NCBI GenBank assembly: GCA_016808115.1
Contig: JAEQBH010004566.1
Coordinates: 1-64,000, forward strand
Length of the DNA stretch: 64,000 nt
Direction of reading: 5' to 3'
Origin: Tetrastigma voinierianum
Lineage: Eukaryota; Streptophyta; Magnoliopsida; Vitales; Vitaceae
Part shown: piece after piece, positions 9,977-22,800 of the stretch
How positions within the stretch are numbered: the stretch's first letter is position 1
How the letters are laid out: each line of letters begins with the position of its first letter
Translations under genes and position numbers: made by a program
The notes under the pieces: model-generated
What the model saw: the letters and a program-made list of their open reading frames with translations, nothing else
Told to the model about the DNA's origin: nothing
Databases searched by the model: none

Positions 9977-11832
9977 TGTAAGACCTCGAAAATTCCAATT
10001 CTTCGAAAAAGGTAAAAATGGTAATTTCGCAAAAATCCAAAATTTTTCTAGATCTCGGGATGCATTTAAACGGATTTCACTGGCTGAATTGTCTCGTGAA
10101 ATCTAGCTACCACAACGACTTCGGCCGACTCCGAGATAGTTCGACCACATCGCTTCAAGGCACTAGGTGCTCAAAAGTCGAAAACGATATGTGATGTGTG
10201 ACAAAAGTCACCACTACATGTACTCATGTGACACATGTTTCACGAGTAGAGAGATGATGGAAATGGATCTGGCCGAGATAAGGCTGGCGCCAAAAAATCC
10301 AAGAGAAGGGATTACATAGGGAATTTTGGAATTTGTTAATGAGAAGGGACAAAATTTGCAATAGTGTTGTCTTCTCCAAATTAAAAGACCAAAAATGGGC
10401 AGTTGGCTGGAAACGGTTTTACAGTTATCGACATTTGAGGCTTTAGAGAGAGAGAGCACTTTCTCTCTAGATTTCAGTCAATCGACCGCCGGTTTTCGAC
10501 GAGTAAAGAAGGAGTTATTCCACTTTCTACGAGGAATACGCAAGGGCACCGATTTGATTGAAAGTTCCCACAACTCCAAGCGTAGGATCTTTTTCCTACT
10601 GCATTAATCTTTCGCCAAGAGTCATGTAAATGGTTAGGAACGCTCGTACTGCTTTTACCAAACTCTGTCTCAAAAGCTGAACTTAGCGAGAAAATTCCTA
10701 TTTCAGGTGGTCGTGGAACACAACCCGAGGGTTTCATCGCTCATGTGAATAGTGACACGTAAATTTTTGGTTTGAAATGTGTTTGGTTGAGTGATTCAAA
10801 ATGAATTGCTCGTGGTTTGTTAATTACTCTTATGTGAGCTCATTTCGTGTTATCGATGGTGAAATTCGCATAACATGAATTATGCGATTTAATTATGCTT
10901 AATATATATGCATGTGAATATATTAGCATAAATTTGTTGGAATTGGCATCATGGCATTCCATATGCACCTGAGCACCCAGAATATTAGGAGTGCATGACA
11001 AGAAATGAAACAAAAATGAAAATGTTTGAGAAAGGAATTTCGTGGGAAGATTTTCCGGAGAATTGTGTTGGGAGATTGTCCAACAATTCACGTCGGAGGG
11101 GCCCATGAATTGTTTCGAAGGGTTATCCAACAGATTCACCTCGAAGGGTTGTCCAATATTTTACCGAAACTCAGTAGTGTGTTTTCAAGAACAAATAGTT
11201 TTTTTTTTTTAAAAAAAACTGATTATTTTACTCGCATTCACAGTATTGCATGAGGAGTCGGTGAGGACTCGTGACATGGGATTGGTCATGTAGACATTCG
11301 AAAGTAGGTTCGCGAAATTGCTTGAATGTGTTTGTTTGCCATGACATGTGCACTTGTGCGGTGGAGTAACCCATGTAGGAAATTATCATTACTGGGCTTT
11401 GCTCACCCTGTCGAGGGATCACTATTTTAGGTACAGGGAGTGTGCACGAGGACGGCGCTCACTAGAGGCCGCGTATAAAAGAAAGTCGGGTTGTGGCTTT
11501 GGGTATTGATTTTGTATAACATGTATTAGAATGTTGTAATTTTAATATATGTTCGTATAAAGAGTAATTTATTAACTCTTGAACTATTGTAAATAGTTGA
11601 TGTATTTGGGATATATTTTGTGAGTATTGATGCAGGGGCCCAAGTGGCCATTATTTTACTCGCATGTAGACCCTGTGTGGTCATTGTTGATTATTGGGAC
11701 AGGTTTGTACCTTGGGTAGAGCTCCCCGTACAAAGGAGACTCTGCCCGATTTTCGTGAGTGGTGTCGGGTTACCCGACATTCACGAGTATTCCATAAGCC
11801 GACGTCTTCAATGCACTCTGCTCGGGGCCACA
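9977..11832 (+). repeat. Element C 5' LTR
   Basis: It starts TGTAAGACCTCGAAAATTCC and ends GGGGCCACA just before the primer binding site. It aligns with 17680-19440 over nearly all its length (for example AGTGTTGTCTTCTCCAAATT and GTGGCCATTATTTTACTCGC). The last 45-50 bp has no clear counterpart there because the 3' LTR carries extra sequence before its end. Confidence 0.85.
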
Positions 11833-11834
11833 AC

Positions 11835-11852
11835 TTGGTATCGTATTTCAGG
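11835..11852 (+). other. Element C primer binding site
   Basis: TTGGTATCGTATTTCAGG follows the LTR by 2 bp. It resembles TTGGTATCAGAGC..., the site for initiator-Met tRNA used by chromoviruses. Confidence 0.7.
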
Positions 11853-13125
11853 TTTATAAATACCTAGAGCTTAGTGTCAATAAGTTAGGTGCTACGATTA
11901 CCTAGGACTTGATGGGCACGGTTAGATCACACATTCCATGTGCACTTGATGATCGGGCGTGTGTGATGAATTGTTGTAAAGGAATTGTGATTAAATGTAG
12001 GCTTGTGAATAGTACAGGAATGATGTTGAACACTAGGGTTAGTGTGAGAACAAGTGTTTGAGAAATTGGGCAAATAGTCCATAATTAAATGAAAAAAATA
12101 TGATGTGAAGAAATTTTCTAAGGTTTTACAAAGGTAAATCGAAGAAAATGAATAAAATAAATTTTAATAAATTTATTTAAGTTTATCAAAATGAAAAAAA
12201 TAATAATAATAACATATTTTTTAGGTAGTTTGTTTTCCAAGAGTATGAATGAAAAAAAACGGTGCGTAAACGAACCGAAAGGGCTAATGCGCCATTCGAA
12301 ATATAATACAATGAATTGTATCGCGGACACAAAGGTCGGGAAGGCTAGCCGCTGGGGACGTGGTCACGGCTACAAACTTTGTATCGTGGGCTGGGGGGGT
12401 GGCAGCTTGTGTCGCAATAGCATCAATACAGCGGCCGCGACGACGCAGCCAGCCGCGCTGCTACACGGCCTGCGATACGACCGGAAGCGCGCGCGACACA
12501 ACGTGCAATGCGCCCGGCAGGAGTTGGGTTACGACATACTTCAGATCCCGACTGCATCGGGCCTCGCGACATCGCCTTATGCGCGACATCTCGCCGCGAC
12601 ACTAAGGCCAAGCAAGGCTTGGCGCTCAACGACACGGCCACGATACTCAGGATACGGCCCGCGACACGATGCCTTACGCCACACGATACGTACCCCGGCC
12701 GCGCGCCACGACATCTACACAGGCGCGCGGCCCGCGCCGCGGCGCCGCAGAAGGGGCACGCTAGCCAGTGGTCCGCTGGGTGCACTTATGCACCCAACCC
12801 GCTGACTCGCACTATTTCGAGTCAACGCTTGGGGATTGACTGCTCATGAACATTGTTCATGAGCACTGTTCACAAAATTTAAATAAAATAAATAAATAAA
12901 TAAAATAAAATAAATTCATGAACAATTTTTTTTTAAATGAAATTTTCAAAATAAAATTTTGATGTTGATTATGATTTAATAAAATGAAATCAAGGTTCCT
13001 GCATTACCTGGCAAATGCATGGACATTGTGGATGAAATAATTTTTGTATATGAATAAGGTTCTGAGGTCAGGTTTACGCCTTGTAGATACTGCATTGAAA
13101 TTTAACTGCCATTTGACATGTGTAG
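11853..13125 (+). other. Element C leader with a CpG-rich block and a perfect hairpin
   Basis: No supported gene. About 12360-12790 is strikingly GC- and CpG-rich, with reiterated CGCGACAC and CACGATAC motifs, inside otherwise AT-rich DNA. A 204-codon open frame at 12191-12805 is Arg/Ala-rich and is best explained by that composition. The block is followed by a perfect 12-bp inverted repeat at 12841-12865, then AT-rich runs (AAATAAATAAATAAAT, about 12883-12914). Gag begins at about 13126. Confidence 0.6.
12841..12865. repeat. Perfect 12-bp inverted repeat in the element C leader
   Basis: TGCTCATGAACA (12841-12852), one spacer T, then TGTTCATGAGCA (12854-12865), followed by a partial echo CTGTTCAC. 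In RNA this folds into a stem and is nearly self-complementary. Being in the leader before gag, it could serve packaging or dimerisation; that role is inference. Confidence 0.75.
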
Positions 13126-16100
13126 ATGGCTAGTCGAGGGCGTAGGCTTAGGCGTAGAAGGCGTCCACGAGGTACTAGTTATGGCACCACCAAGATTTGA
13201 TCGTTGCGCCTGCTGAGGTCAGAGGTATTACTGGCCGCTATTGCAATGTGCCAGCAACAGTGGGGCCGTGAGGTCCGAGTAACCTCCAGAGGTTTAGGGC
13301 ACATCATCCTCCGACATTCATAGGGGGAGGAGATCCGATGGTGGCAGACCATTGGTTCATGCAGGTCGAGAAGGTGTTAGAGGCTATGGAGATTACCTCC
13401 GACACGATCAGATTAATTAGCTGGGCGTTCCGCCAGAGGCGAGGGGCCCAAGTATGGGCGGAATCAAGCAAAGACCCTGTAGACCTAGAGGCAATGACAG
13501 TCGCGCAGTTCCGTGAGCCGTTCATGGGTAAGTATTTCCTGGACATCGCGAGGCATGCGAAGGCTCAAGAGTTCCAGCTAAAGTGTTGTGGGACGGCGAT
13601 CGCGATGGATTATGGCTGGGATTCACGAGCTAGCCCATTTTGCTGATGACTACGTGGCCACAGAGCATGGGCCAAGGTTAGAGAGATTGAGAATGGGTCA
13701 AGTTGTCCATTCGGCAGATTGCAGGACTTCGCCTACGTGATATAGACTCCATGAGCTCAGACAAAACACCATAGAGAGAGATCAAGGATGCTCTTGAGCA
13801 CTCTGATGTGTTAGTAGCAAGAGGAAAGAAAAGCCTGCCTTCTTCCGCCTCGAAAGAAGTAGAGGGCTTCTAGTTCGCGAGAGGGTTCCAGATCGCCAAT
13901 TGTCCGCCAGTGGACTGATCGAAGTTGCCACCAAGCCGGGCAGATACGGTGGTTATCATCACACAGCTCGACATATCGTGCAGACCTACGATAAAAGTGA
14001 TCCTGTGGTTTTCGGGACAACGCACCCGCTTAGCGTGAGGGACGAGAGGATACAAGATATTCCTCCACAGACCGGGTACGCCGTGAGGAGCGTCAGCCTC
14101 GGAGTTGCACAGCACTCCGCCATAATGTGCGGCTGCAGGAGGTCGACTACGGGCCGAGGCAGAGATCTAGGCCCACATACAGGACGTAAGGGGTTCAAAA
14201 TGGTCTAAGTCACATACCACCCGGCTAAGCCGCCAGACGCCCGGGCCATAATGGTACGTTGGCTTATCTCGCCTACGTGGCAAGATTGTTATTTGATTCT
14301 ATAAGGCCGTGATTCATTCATCACGTATCGGGCTGGTGATAGAGTCATTTGACGCCGAGGTGGCCTCGAGGAGCCCTCAGATGCAGCTCTCCCCAGGGAT
14401 TAGGCTACGAGGATAGGATGATATGTCGCGGTTGCGAAGTTAGAGATTTCGGGACTCTACTCACAGCGACTTCGAGGATCGCTGACATGTCGGGTTCGAC
14501 GTTATCCTTAGGATGGATTGGTCGACTCAAGATACGTAGTCGCCATCGATCGTGAGCTGCAGGAGAGTTACCGCCATAATGCCAGGATCTAGCACTCGTG
14601 TTGTACTCAGGACAAGATGATATTTCGCCTGCATAAAGGTACTTGAGTCCGTGTGTCGTGACGCCATGTCAAGCGAGCCTTACCCTAGAGGACGAGGTGA
14701 GGCTTCGACTTAGATCTACCTCGTCAGTTCGCGAGTACGAGGATGTTTTTCCTAACGAAGTTAATGGGATTGCCTCTCGCAAATGGTTGCGTAATTTCTA
14801 GATCGAAGTTACACCCTCGGTACGCCATCTCTATGACTCCACATGATGGCACCAGCTTGAGTCGCAGAACTCGCAGTCCAAACATTGTGAGCCATCGGAC
14901 AGGATCATTAGACCAAGCACTTTATCATGGGGCGCTTCGGTCCTATTTGCGAAGAATAAGGTCAAGACCCTTTGACTGTGCATTAATTACCGACAGTTGA
15001 ACAAGGTTACGATCAAGAATCGGTACCCATTACCGAGGATTGATGATTTATTCGACGCTGAGACAGCGAGTCTACTCAAAGATGTATCTTCCACCGGTTA
15101 CCACACCGAGGGTTAGGAGACAAATATCCCTAAGACAACGTTTAGATGCGTTATGGGCAATTTTGAGTTTACTGGTGATGCCCTTTGATTGACGCATCGC
15201 GCCAACAAAGACTATGGACCTCATGCATGTGGTATTCCAACCCTATCTAGATCGCTTGTCGTCTTCGGATGACATTTTGATCTACTCACAATGTGAGGAG
15301 CATGAGTATCACTTGAGGATCGCTTTACGCTTGCCGAGAGATCATCGCCTATACGCCTAAGTTCGCAAGTGCGAGTTTTGGCTTACTAAAGTGAGATTTT
15401 GGACACGTGGAGTCAACATCAAAAGTAGTGCACTCAGAGAAGGTCGAGGTCGTGATGAGTCGGGAGAGAGACCGAAGTCATTCGAGATACGTTTCTTAGG
15501 ATGGTCAAGTACTACAGAGATCTTACTGAGAATTCTCCCGATTAGCAAAGACTCTATGACAAGGCTACAATCTCGAAGGAGGTCAAGTTTGATCGATGAC
15601 CGACGAGGAGGCATTCCAGAGTCAAGAGAGACTTACTACAGCTCCTATCTTGATAGTCCTGGATAAGGGATAGGGGTACATAGTGTATTATGATGCCTCG
15701 AGGGCCGGACTGGGATGTGTTTTGATGCAGTCCGAGAGGGTAGTAGCTTATGGTTCCCGCCAGTTGAAGAATCATGAGCAGAACTACCCCACACTACCCA
15801 TACTTTCTGAGTCGGCACGTAGTTCGCCTTGAAGATTCGCGCCACTATTTATATGGTGAGAGTTCGAGGTGTACTGCACCATAAAAGTCCTAAGTATATT
15901 TTCACTATAGGGACTCTCAATATGAGGCAATGCAAATGGATGGGAGTTCCAGGAGATCATTATGATTCCATTTCAGATACCACCCTAGTAAGGCAAATGT
16001 GGTGGCTAATGCACTCAGTCGGAAGTCACAGGAAGCATTGTCTAGTATAGCTTCCCTATGATGCTCGAGACTCGTGGACATTGACTACAAGTACTAATGA

Positions 16101-17530
16101 GCACTCAGTGGCAATGGCTGGGTGTTTAGTAGCTACAATCGCCTCGAGCGAGTGATCGAGTCCTAGGGCGTGGAAGTGTAGATAGTGTCCATCGTGACCG
16201 AGTACGCCGTGCTGTGATGAGGGATGGACCATTCGCATAGATGGTAGTCTTCGATATAGGGGACGAGTAGTGGTTCCCCGATTGTGGGTTGAGAGGAGAT
16301 TCTCGGGAGTTTGCTTGCTCTCGATTTTATGTGCATCCGAATTGCTTGCGAAGATGTATCGGGATCGCCGTCGTCGAGTGCACTGCGGGCGGGATGAAGA
16401 GACACGTAAGGGACTTTGTTCGACGATGTCTCACGTGTCAACAGGTTAAGGCTGAGCACCAGAAGCCAGCAGGGCTACTTCAGCCATTGGAGGTGGCTGA
16501 GTGGAAGTGGGAGCACGTCACGATGGATTTTGTGACCCACTTGCCCGCGGACAGCGGGAGACATGATGCGGTATGGGTGATGAGTGGACTGACTCACGAG
16601 AGTCGGCACATTTCTAGCCATGCGGATGACCTTCACGTTGGAGAGATTACGTCGGTGTATATTCGAGAGATAAGTCAGGCATGGAGTACAAGTATCCATA
16701 GTCGGATAAGGACACGGTTCTGACGCACTTGGAGCGATTCCAAGGCTATGGGCCTACGGCTGACCATGGTCTGCTCCACCTGACGGATGGGTGATCGAGA
16801 GAGGACTATACGGGTGTTAGAGAGGATAACTGCGACATGCGTCACCGGATCATAAGGGTAGTTGGGAAGAGCATTTTCCCTTGGTAGGTCGCTTACAACC
16901 GCGATTATCGGCGAAGTATCTGAATGGCACCATATAGAGGCATTATATGGGAAACCATACGATCCGCCTTTATGTTGAAGTAGAGGTGGGAGAGCTCCAT
17001 CAGTTACGATGCGATTAGAGACACCTCGAGAATGTGAGGCTTGATACGACGGCGTCTTCTCCTTTGCTTAGAGTCGGCGAGGAAAGGCTATGCGATTAAT
17101 GCGACGTCGATCCTTAGGGATTTGAGGTTGGAATCCGTCTTCTTGAAGGTGATGCCTAAGAGAGGAGTGAATTCGGAGTTCGAAGAAAACAAACGGCTAT
17201 TTATCATGAGTTTATTGGCCCTTCGAGATGCATTTCGAGGAGGGTGAGCCTTTATGGCGTCTGGGTTGGCTGTCGCCCGGCATGTCGGTGTCGGGTGTTC
17301 CGTCTCCATGCTCGGTACACTGCGGATCAGCTCATGTAGTGGATTAGGGGAGAGATTGGGGTTGACACGGATGGGACCTTCGGAGGGACCAGTATGCATT
17401 GTGTGGATAGTCGGGATCGGGTTTGCGGCCTGGACCGTGAAATTTGAAATGGTGTTATGGCGACAGAGTGGAGTGGAGGAATCAGCGTGGGGTGCAGAGG
17501 GACACGATGCGAGGCCACCTATCCCTTATT
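13126..17530 (+). pseudogene. Element C gag-pol: gag, protease, RT, RNase H, integrase, chromodomain-type tail
   Basis: The frame is broken many times but the order is clear. Gag starts MASRGRRLRRRRRPRG at 13126 and continues with DPMVADHWFMQVEKVLEAME (13337-13400) and MGKYF (13525). Protease lies about 14215-14560. RT lies about 14900-15560, with INYRQLNKVTIKNRYPLPRI near 14983-15040. RNase H lies about 15660-16050 (SRQLKNHEQNYPT). Integrase has GMKRHVRDFVRRCLTCQQVK at 16393-16450 and WKWEHVTMDF near 16510; its C-terminus has FLKVMPKRGV at 17140. The tail at 17340-17530 resembles a chromodomain (VLWRQ...GVEES). The tail class targets chromatin in chromoviruses. Confidence 0.85.
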
Positions 17531-17665
17531 GTTTAGGGATGAAGAGTGCGTGGTTTAGTCGTTTAATACTTAAATGGATTAGTTTATGCATGTGGTATAG
17601 TGCACGTTGTATATGCATGTGAGTTGTTGTGATTGTCTACGAATTTCGGGGCGAAATTCACTTTT

Positions 17666-17679
17666 AAGGAAGGGGAGAA
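17666..17679 (+). other. Element C polypurine tract
   Basis: AAGGAAGGGGAGAA lies directly before the 3' LTR TGTAAGACC. It primes plus-strand DNA synthesis. The upstream GAATTTCGGGGCGAAATTC matches the pattern usual before the tract in Tekay-type elements. Confidence 0.8.
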
Positions 17680-19813
17680 TGTAAGACCAGAAAATTCCAA
17701 TTTTAAAAAAATGGCAAAATGGTCATTTCGTTAAAAACCCAAAATTTTATAGATCTCGGATGATGAAATGGATTTCAGTTGGAATAATCTCGTAAAATCT
17801 AGTATCAAGCAATTTAGTGGGAATTAAAGACAGTCGAAAATTTGCGTGTTTTTTGAGGCCTTAGGGTGTAGTGCGTAAAGCAACCTTCATGATGTGACAA
17901 GTCACCCACTACTTACTCATGTGACATGTTGTATGAGTAGAGAGATGATGAAATGGGCAGTAGAGATAATGCGAAGTGTCGAAAATCGAGAAGAATAACC
18001 ACATAAAATTTTAGAATTTATTAATAAGGAAGGGACAAAATTACTTGATAGTGTTGTCTTCTCCAAATTAAAAAGACCAAAAATGGCGTGGCTGGAAAGA
18101 CGATTTTAAAGTGGCTGGACATTTGAGTTTTGAGAGAGAGAAACCTTCTCTCTAGATTCCGATTCGATTGGGCCGTGAGTTTTTCGATGGGCGAAGGAAG
18201 AGATTGTTCTGCGAGGGTGAGATACGCGTAGACACTTAGATTTGGTGGAGTTCCACAACTCCGAGAGAGTGAGGATCTTTTCCTACTTACGTTAATCTTC
18301 TTCAAGAGTCATATAAATGGTTAGGAATGTTAGAGGCTTGTTTTTAGTAAACTCACGGTCTGGCTTTGAACCTAGTGGAGAAAATTCCTATTTATTATTG
18401 GTCGTGAGCAGTAACTTAGGGTTTCAAGACCACATGAATAATGACACGTAAATTTTGGTGTGAAAATGTGTTTGGTTGAGTGATTCAAAATGAATTACTA
18501 CGTGTTTTGTTAATTAGCCCGATGTGAGCTAATTTTGGTGTTATGATGGTGAAGTACTCTAACATGAATTATGTGATTTAATTATGTTAATATATATGCG
18601 TATGAATATATTAGCATAAATTTATTTGGAATTGGCGTCATGCATTATATCGGCTAGGGCACCACAGAATATTAGGTGAGTGCATGACATATGAAACAAA
18701 AAATGAAAATGTTTGTGAAAGGAATTTTGTCGGAAGATTTTCGGGAGGAATCGTGTTGGGAGATTGTCCGACAATTCCGCGTCGGAGGGCCGTAGATTGT
18801 TTAAGGGTTATTCAGGTCGCCTCGAAGGGTTGTCAATATAATACTTGAACTCGGTAGTGTGTTTCAGAACAAATAGGTTTGTTTTGAAACTCATTATTTT
18901 GCACTCGCATTCGTCTTAGGCATATGTGAGGGAGTCGGTGAGGACTCGGGACATGGGATTGAGTCTGTAGACATTCAGTAGGTTCATGAAATTGCCAGAT
19001 GTGTTTTGTTGCCATGACATGTGCACTTAGGTGGGGAGTAACCCATGTAGAAAATTATCACTCTTTGGGCTTTGCTCACCTGTCGAGGATCCTTATTTCA
19101 AGTACGAGAGTGTCACGGGACGGCGCTCACTAGGACGTATAGAAGAAAGCCAGGGTTATGGCTGGGTGATTTTATAACATGTATTAGAATGTTGTAATTT
19201 TAATACATGTTCGTATAAAGTAATTTATTAACTCTTGAACTATTGTAGATAGTTGATGTATTTGGATATATTTGTGAGTATTGATGCGAGGGCTAGTGGC
19301 CATTATTTTACTCGCGTGTAGACCTTCTATTATTGGTCATTGTTGATTATTGGGATAAGAGTTTGTACCTTAGGTAGAGCTCACTTGTCTGAGGAGACTT
19401 TGCGATTTCGTGAGTGGTGTCGGGTTGCAGAGCATTCATGAAATGTCACGGGTTGAAGGGTCGTCAGCGGACCCCGGGGTTTGGAGTAGTCGTAGGACCG
19501 GATGCGACGCGTGGGAGAAACAGCGACACGAAGCCTTCCTTGAAACGTTGACGGAGAAGGAGAAACTAGCCAAGCTATATGGGCATAGTCCTATAAAGCC
19601 CTGGAGAGGATCATGATGAGGGGATGCTTAGTAGGAACAATCTAGGAGCAATTGACATCCTTTGTCGGCGGGGGACGGGGAACGATCATGGGGCTTGGCG
19701 TTTCGAGACATCAGTGAGCTTAGCACAGAGGAAACTATAAAGAGCGAGCTCTTAGTCTGTGGATGCTTTAGTGCAACAGACATAATCCCAGTTCACGGGC
19801 ACAGGGTGCTACA
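17680..19813 (+). repeat. Element C 3' LTR
   Basis: It starts TGTAAGACCAGAAAATTCC and ends GGGTGCTACA at 19813. Up to about 19440 it matches the 5' LTR. The last 330-370 bp (about 19440-19800) has no clear match there. Element B gag resumes directly after 19813, which supports this right edge. Confidence 0.75.
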
Positions 19814-22800
19814 CTTCCCCCTCCTGCGAAGTTGAGAATGCCTTGAATCGAAGCGTTACCGACATAACGAAAGACCACAGCAGACCACCTCGAGTGCCTG
19901 AAAGTCATGGGCTACACGGATACGGGACCTGCGTGAGATCACGAGCCTTACATCACGTTAAAGGCCCGTGGCCCTAGGTCAGCAGAGACTCTGCGCCATC
20001 ATTAATCTCATCCTTGAGCTATCATCACGTTAGGTCTCGGCTTCGCCGGATCGGACGTACGGGAAGCCGGTATCACTTCTTGACCATAAAGTAGAAGCAT
20101 CTGAGAGAACTTGAGATCCCACATCAGGAGTTTAACAGAATCATTAAAGTGAGACATCCCAGATGAGGAAGTTTTCCATCGCTACTTTCATCGTGAGCTA
20201 GGCGTAATAGTCAAAGACTTTGATGTTGTCCGTCTGAAAACCCTCGGTCGAACATGGTTGAGGTGCTTTCGCTAAATGAGAAATACATGGCGAAGCCGCC
20301 ACATGCAGCGGGAAACTCGCCCGAAAGCGAGGGAGAGAAAAGCAGAGCGAGCAGGAGGCGAGAGCCCGAGATGGAATCCACGAAGGGGCGGAGACGACGA
20401 TCTCGAGGCGAAGGCTAGCGTCGGGGGCGGCTTGGGCCCTCGGCTGTTTCGCAGCGCGATATCTACCCTGCGTTCACCCCCCTTGGCGGCCTCGGTGTCG
20501 GGTCTTCACAGCGAGATCGCGTGAAAAAGTTTTAAGGTGACCATCGCCGGATGAAGGCGGACCTAGTGACTCAACGATATTGTGAATTCCATAGGGATCG
20601 TGAGCATCGAATAAATGATTGCATCCAACTGAGAAAGGAAATTAAATACTTGATTCGACGTGGGCGTCTTGCCGTGGCCGCAGTCGGGGCGGGCCGCATT
20701 GTCGCCTCGTCGACGGCTCCGACGATACGTGACCCTTGGGAGAAATCCAGGTGATCTCCGGGGGATTTGCGGGTGGAGGGGAGTCCAGCTTGACCCGAAA
20801 GGCTCATCTACGTAGCATTAGATCAGGGAAGACATTGGAAATACAAGCAGTATACAAACTCCCTCGGCTGGACACTATCATAACATTTTCGGACTCCGAC
20901 ATGGAAGAATTTGCCGACATCCCCATGTGATCCATGATAATAAGTCGTCGTGAGCCAGCAAAGAAACGATTACATAGGGTCCTAGTCGACAATGGAAGCT
21001 CAGCCGACATTATCTTCGCGTCAACCTTTGATAAAATGGGCATTGGAAAGGAGCTAGGCAGGTCGCGCCGCTGCGGGGGATTCTCCGGAGAAAGTACTGA
21101 CGGATTTGGGGTCGATCTGGCTAGATCACTTTGGGAGATCCCAGTGCAGTTCCTGTGGCGATGGAGTTCCTAATAGTAGATGCCTATCAATCTTATAACT
21201 TATCTTGTTGGGCGGACTATCCCTGATGTCGTAAATTAGTCCGCCCTTTATCATGATTATGGAATTCAGAATGGGATAGGAATGATGCAGGAGATTAGTG
21301 CATAGCTAGGGGTGTTATTGACATCGATAAGAGCAAAAGCGGAGTTAGCGGCATCTACATGGGCCGAGGCTCGATGAAAGTGAGTAAGCATCCGTAGGCA
21401 CTTGAGCTAGAACTAATCTGGTTTGATGACCGGCGAACATCTTGTTTTACATTCCGGATCAGGTGGCCAAAGAAAGTGGGACCTCTTTATCCACTTCTTA
21501 AAACGGAATATGAGGTATTTGCTTAGACGGTGGATATGGAAATTGACCCTTGATAATCACACATAAGGTAAAACATCATTCCTCTTTCAGGCAGTCGAGC
21601 AAAGAAGAGATTTTGCCCCGGAAGGCCTGAGGCCATCAATGAAGAGAAGTTAACAAACTCCTCCGAGCCAAAGCTATGCGAGAAGTAGAATACGTTGGTT
21701 AGCTGTGTGATCCTCGTCGAAAAGGCAAGCGGCGGAAATGGCGACTGCGTATTGACTTCCTCAGATGTCGGCCCAGGGCTGTCCCAAAGATAGGTTTCAC
21801 TACCTCGGATCTCGACCTTATAGTGGGCCTTGCTGGTGGCCACGAAGCCTGGAAGCTTCATGGATGCTTTCTCGGGATATAACCAGATCAGAATGGACCC
21901 CAGTGACCGAGGGCCTCATTTGTGGCTAGGAAGCGAGGTACTTATTGTTACCAGATGATGCCCTTCGGGTTGAAGAACATTGGGGCCACCTATCAGAGGT
22001 TGGTAAACAAAATGTTTCAGAAGCAGATTGGGGCATCCATGGAGGTATATATAGATGACATCTTGGTGAAGTCGGTTAAAGTAGGAGCTCCACGTGGCCC
22101 ACCTGGGGCGGAGTCGTTCGTCTTTGAAAAGCTATAACATGAATTTAAACCGACCAGAGTGTGCCTTGGGGTCTCGGCGGAAAATTCTTAGGTTTCATAG
22201 TCGGCAACGAAGAACCGGCAAATCCATATAAGATAAAGCCGCGTTTGACATCTGGCGCGCGGAAACACGAAGAAGTTCAACGTTTATTTGGGAGAATAAA
22301 CTCTGAGGTCGCTGTATTTAGATCGGCGACGAGTGCGGCCATTCTTCGAGGATACGAAAAGGCCTTTCATTGGGGCCTTGTCAGAAGAGCGTTCTCGGTA
22401 GCTAAAAAACTTACTGAGCTCCCTAAATCACGATAAGCTATTCAGAGGAGAACTCCTCACCCTTTATTTGGCCAGTTGGTTCTCTTAACCGCGCCTGGTC
22501 GGAGGCGGGGCCCAGTCTGTGATCGATTACATTACTCTGATTGAACTTTAAGAAGAGGAGGAAAGGTATCTAAGATGGAGAAATTAATCCTAGGTGACCA
22601 CTTTGCCCGGGAGGCTTAGACCATATTTGCGGGCTCTGCTATTGAAATCTAACGGGAACACCCAATGAAACGAGATATTGCCTGAGCTAGAGACCACAGG
22701 AGGCGATAAAATGGGCCATAGAGTTGAAGCGGAGTTCGACATGAATCTGAAGCGAGGACGGAGGTCGAAGGGCGAGGTTTGACATATTTCATCATAGTTC

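Larger units (their letters stand above)
9977..19813 (+). mobile_element. Element C: Tekay-like chromovirus inserted in element B gag
   Basis: It is a full-length copy: 5' LTR, initiator-Met tRNA primer site, long leader, gag with a FMGGGDP start, protease, RT, RNase H, integrase, chromodomain-type tail, polypurine tract, 3' LTR. The LTRs start TGTAAGACC and end CCACA or TACA. Long LTRs (about 1.9-2.1 kb) and the gag/integrase residues point to the Tekay (Del) lineage. Flanks are CTCAC on the left and CTTCC on the right, an imperfect duplication. Coding is broken throughout. Confidence 0.85.

Noticed and set aside
12191..12805. Longest uninterrupted plus-strand frame outside the kinase gene (204 codons)
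   Set aside because: It lies in the CpG-rich leader of element C, is Arg/Ala/Thr-rich by composition, overlaps equally open frames on both strands, and has no family features.
19410..19616. Continuation of element B gag directly after the end of C-LTR similarity at 19440
   Set aside because: Gag reading joins the 9976 end better at 19819 (ELTPPPAKLRMP-like), and TACA at 19813 fits an LTR end, so this stretch was kept in the element C 3' LTR, with the doubt recorded as a finding.
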